64,000 nt of DNA, from positions 14,706 through 78,705 of the forward strand of contig JAEZCJ010000221.1 of NCBI GenBank assembly GCA_023433615.1, given 5' to 3'. Positions 63,907 through 64,000 of this stretch are shown here, in pieces. Both the position numbers and the translations under genes were made by a program. The DNA is from Bacillota bacterium. Lineage in GTDB: Bacteria; Bacillota; Bacilli; Paenibacillales; Paenibacillaceae. Position 1 is the stretch's first letter. Every line of letters begins with the position of its first letter. The notes under the pieces are model-generated. The model saw only the letters and a program-made list of their open reading frames with translations, had not been told where the DNA came from and ran no database searches.

Positions 63907-64000
63907 GTGCAGCACCTCGGCATTGGATGGAATAGGAGAATTCCTAGTTCTATTGTACCCCTAATATAACAGGAGTTCCGCATCTTGGGCACAATTTTAT

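Noticed and set aside
1..64000. tRNA, rRNA, insertion sequences, phage genes, attachment sites or replication origin
   Set aside because: None was recognised by eye; no transposase or integrase motif and no tRNA-like cloverleaf was found, though a dedicated scan could still find a tRNA.

Overview
The window looks like chromosomal DNA of a Paenibacillus-type member of the Bacillota (Paenibacillaceae). Reasons: moderately high GC, strong AGGAGG-type ribosome binding sites with frequent GTG and TTG starts, many short intrinsic terminators, S-layer-homology domains, AbrB/MerR/ECF regulators, and several lipoproteins and small uncharacterised enzymes typical of that family. I saw no rRNA, tRNA, CRISPR array, phage or transposase.

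Region 1 (1-8.5 kb) is a dense set of small-molecule binding and signalling genes: five VOC (glyoxalase-fold) genes or pieces, four GyrI-like effector-binding genes (one fused to a DeoR-type HTH but broken at an A7 run), a MerR regulator, three ECF sigma factors and a BtrH-like protein. Two sigma factors of the same unusual type are each followed by a VOC gene and a near-identical hairpin terminator, so they look like two copies of one cassette, one of them decayed.

Region 2 (8.5-20.7 kb) holds accessory enzymes and regulators: two aminoglycoside-phosphotransferase-fold kinases, a SnoaL-like protein with paired operators, a MarR regulator, a Glu/Pro-rich lipoprotein, a repeat-rich DUF4097 protein, a divergent oxidoreductase/TetR pair with visible operators, an HD hydrolase, a CTP-synthase-related amidotransferase, a serine hydrolase and an intracellular GH10 xylanase.

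Region 3 (20.9-33.5 kb) contains membrane and signalling functions: a split metallophosphoesterase, a DUF3137 protein, a clostripain-family peptidase, a membrane GGDEF-EAL protein, an ABC exporter pair, a cyclic-nucleotide/AAA/patatin triple fusion and a YhgE/Pip membrane protein.

Region 4 (33.6-46.7 kb) has a Phd-Uma2 fusion behind an operator-rich promoter, a VOC gene, a small kinase, a GNAT/2-TM gene pair, the potABCD polyamine importer, an ArsR regulator with a short-chain dehydrogenase sharing an operator motif, a MalT-like activator, and a VOC gene convergent with a Crp/Fnr regulator.

Region 5 (46.8-64 kb) has the two clearest regulatory RNAs. A ZTP (pfl) riboswitch with a terminator precedes a DJ-1/PfpI-MFS operon. 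A cyclic-di-GMP-I (GEMM) riboswitch lies on the minus strand ahead of an AbrB-family gene. Around them are an SLH-anchored NagZ-like glycosidase, exonuclease III, and a solute-binding lipoprotein beside a dCache-HAMP-GGDEF-EAL protein, followed by a GPH sugar symporter and a ChbG-type deacetylase. The window ends with a LacI-type sensor fused to GGDEF. The right end therefore joins saccharide sensing, c-di-GMP turnover and a c-di-GMP-responsive transition-state regulator within 10 kb.
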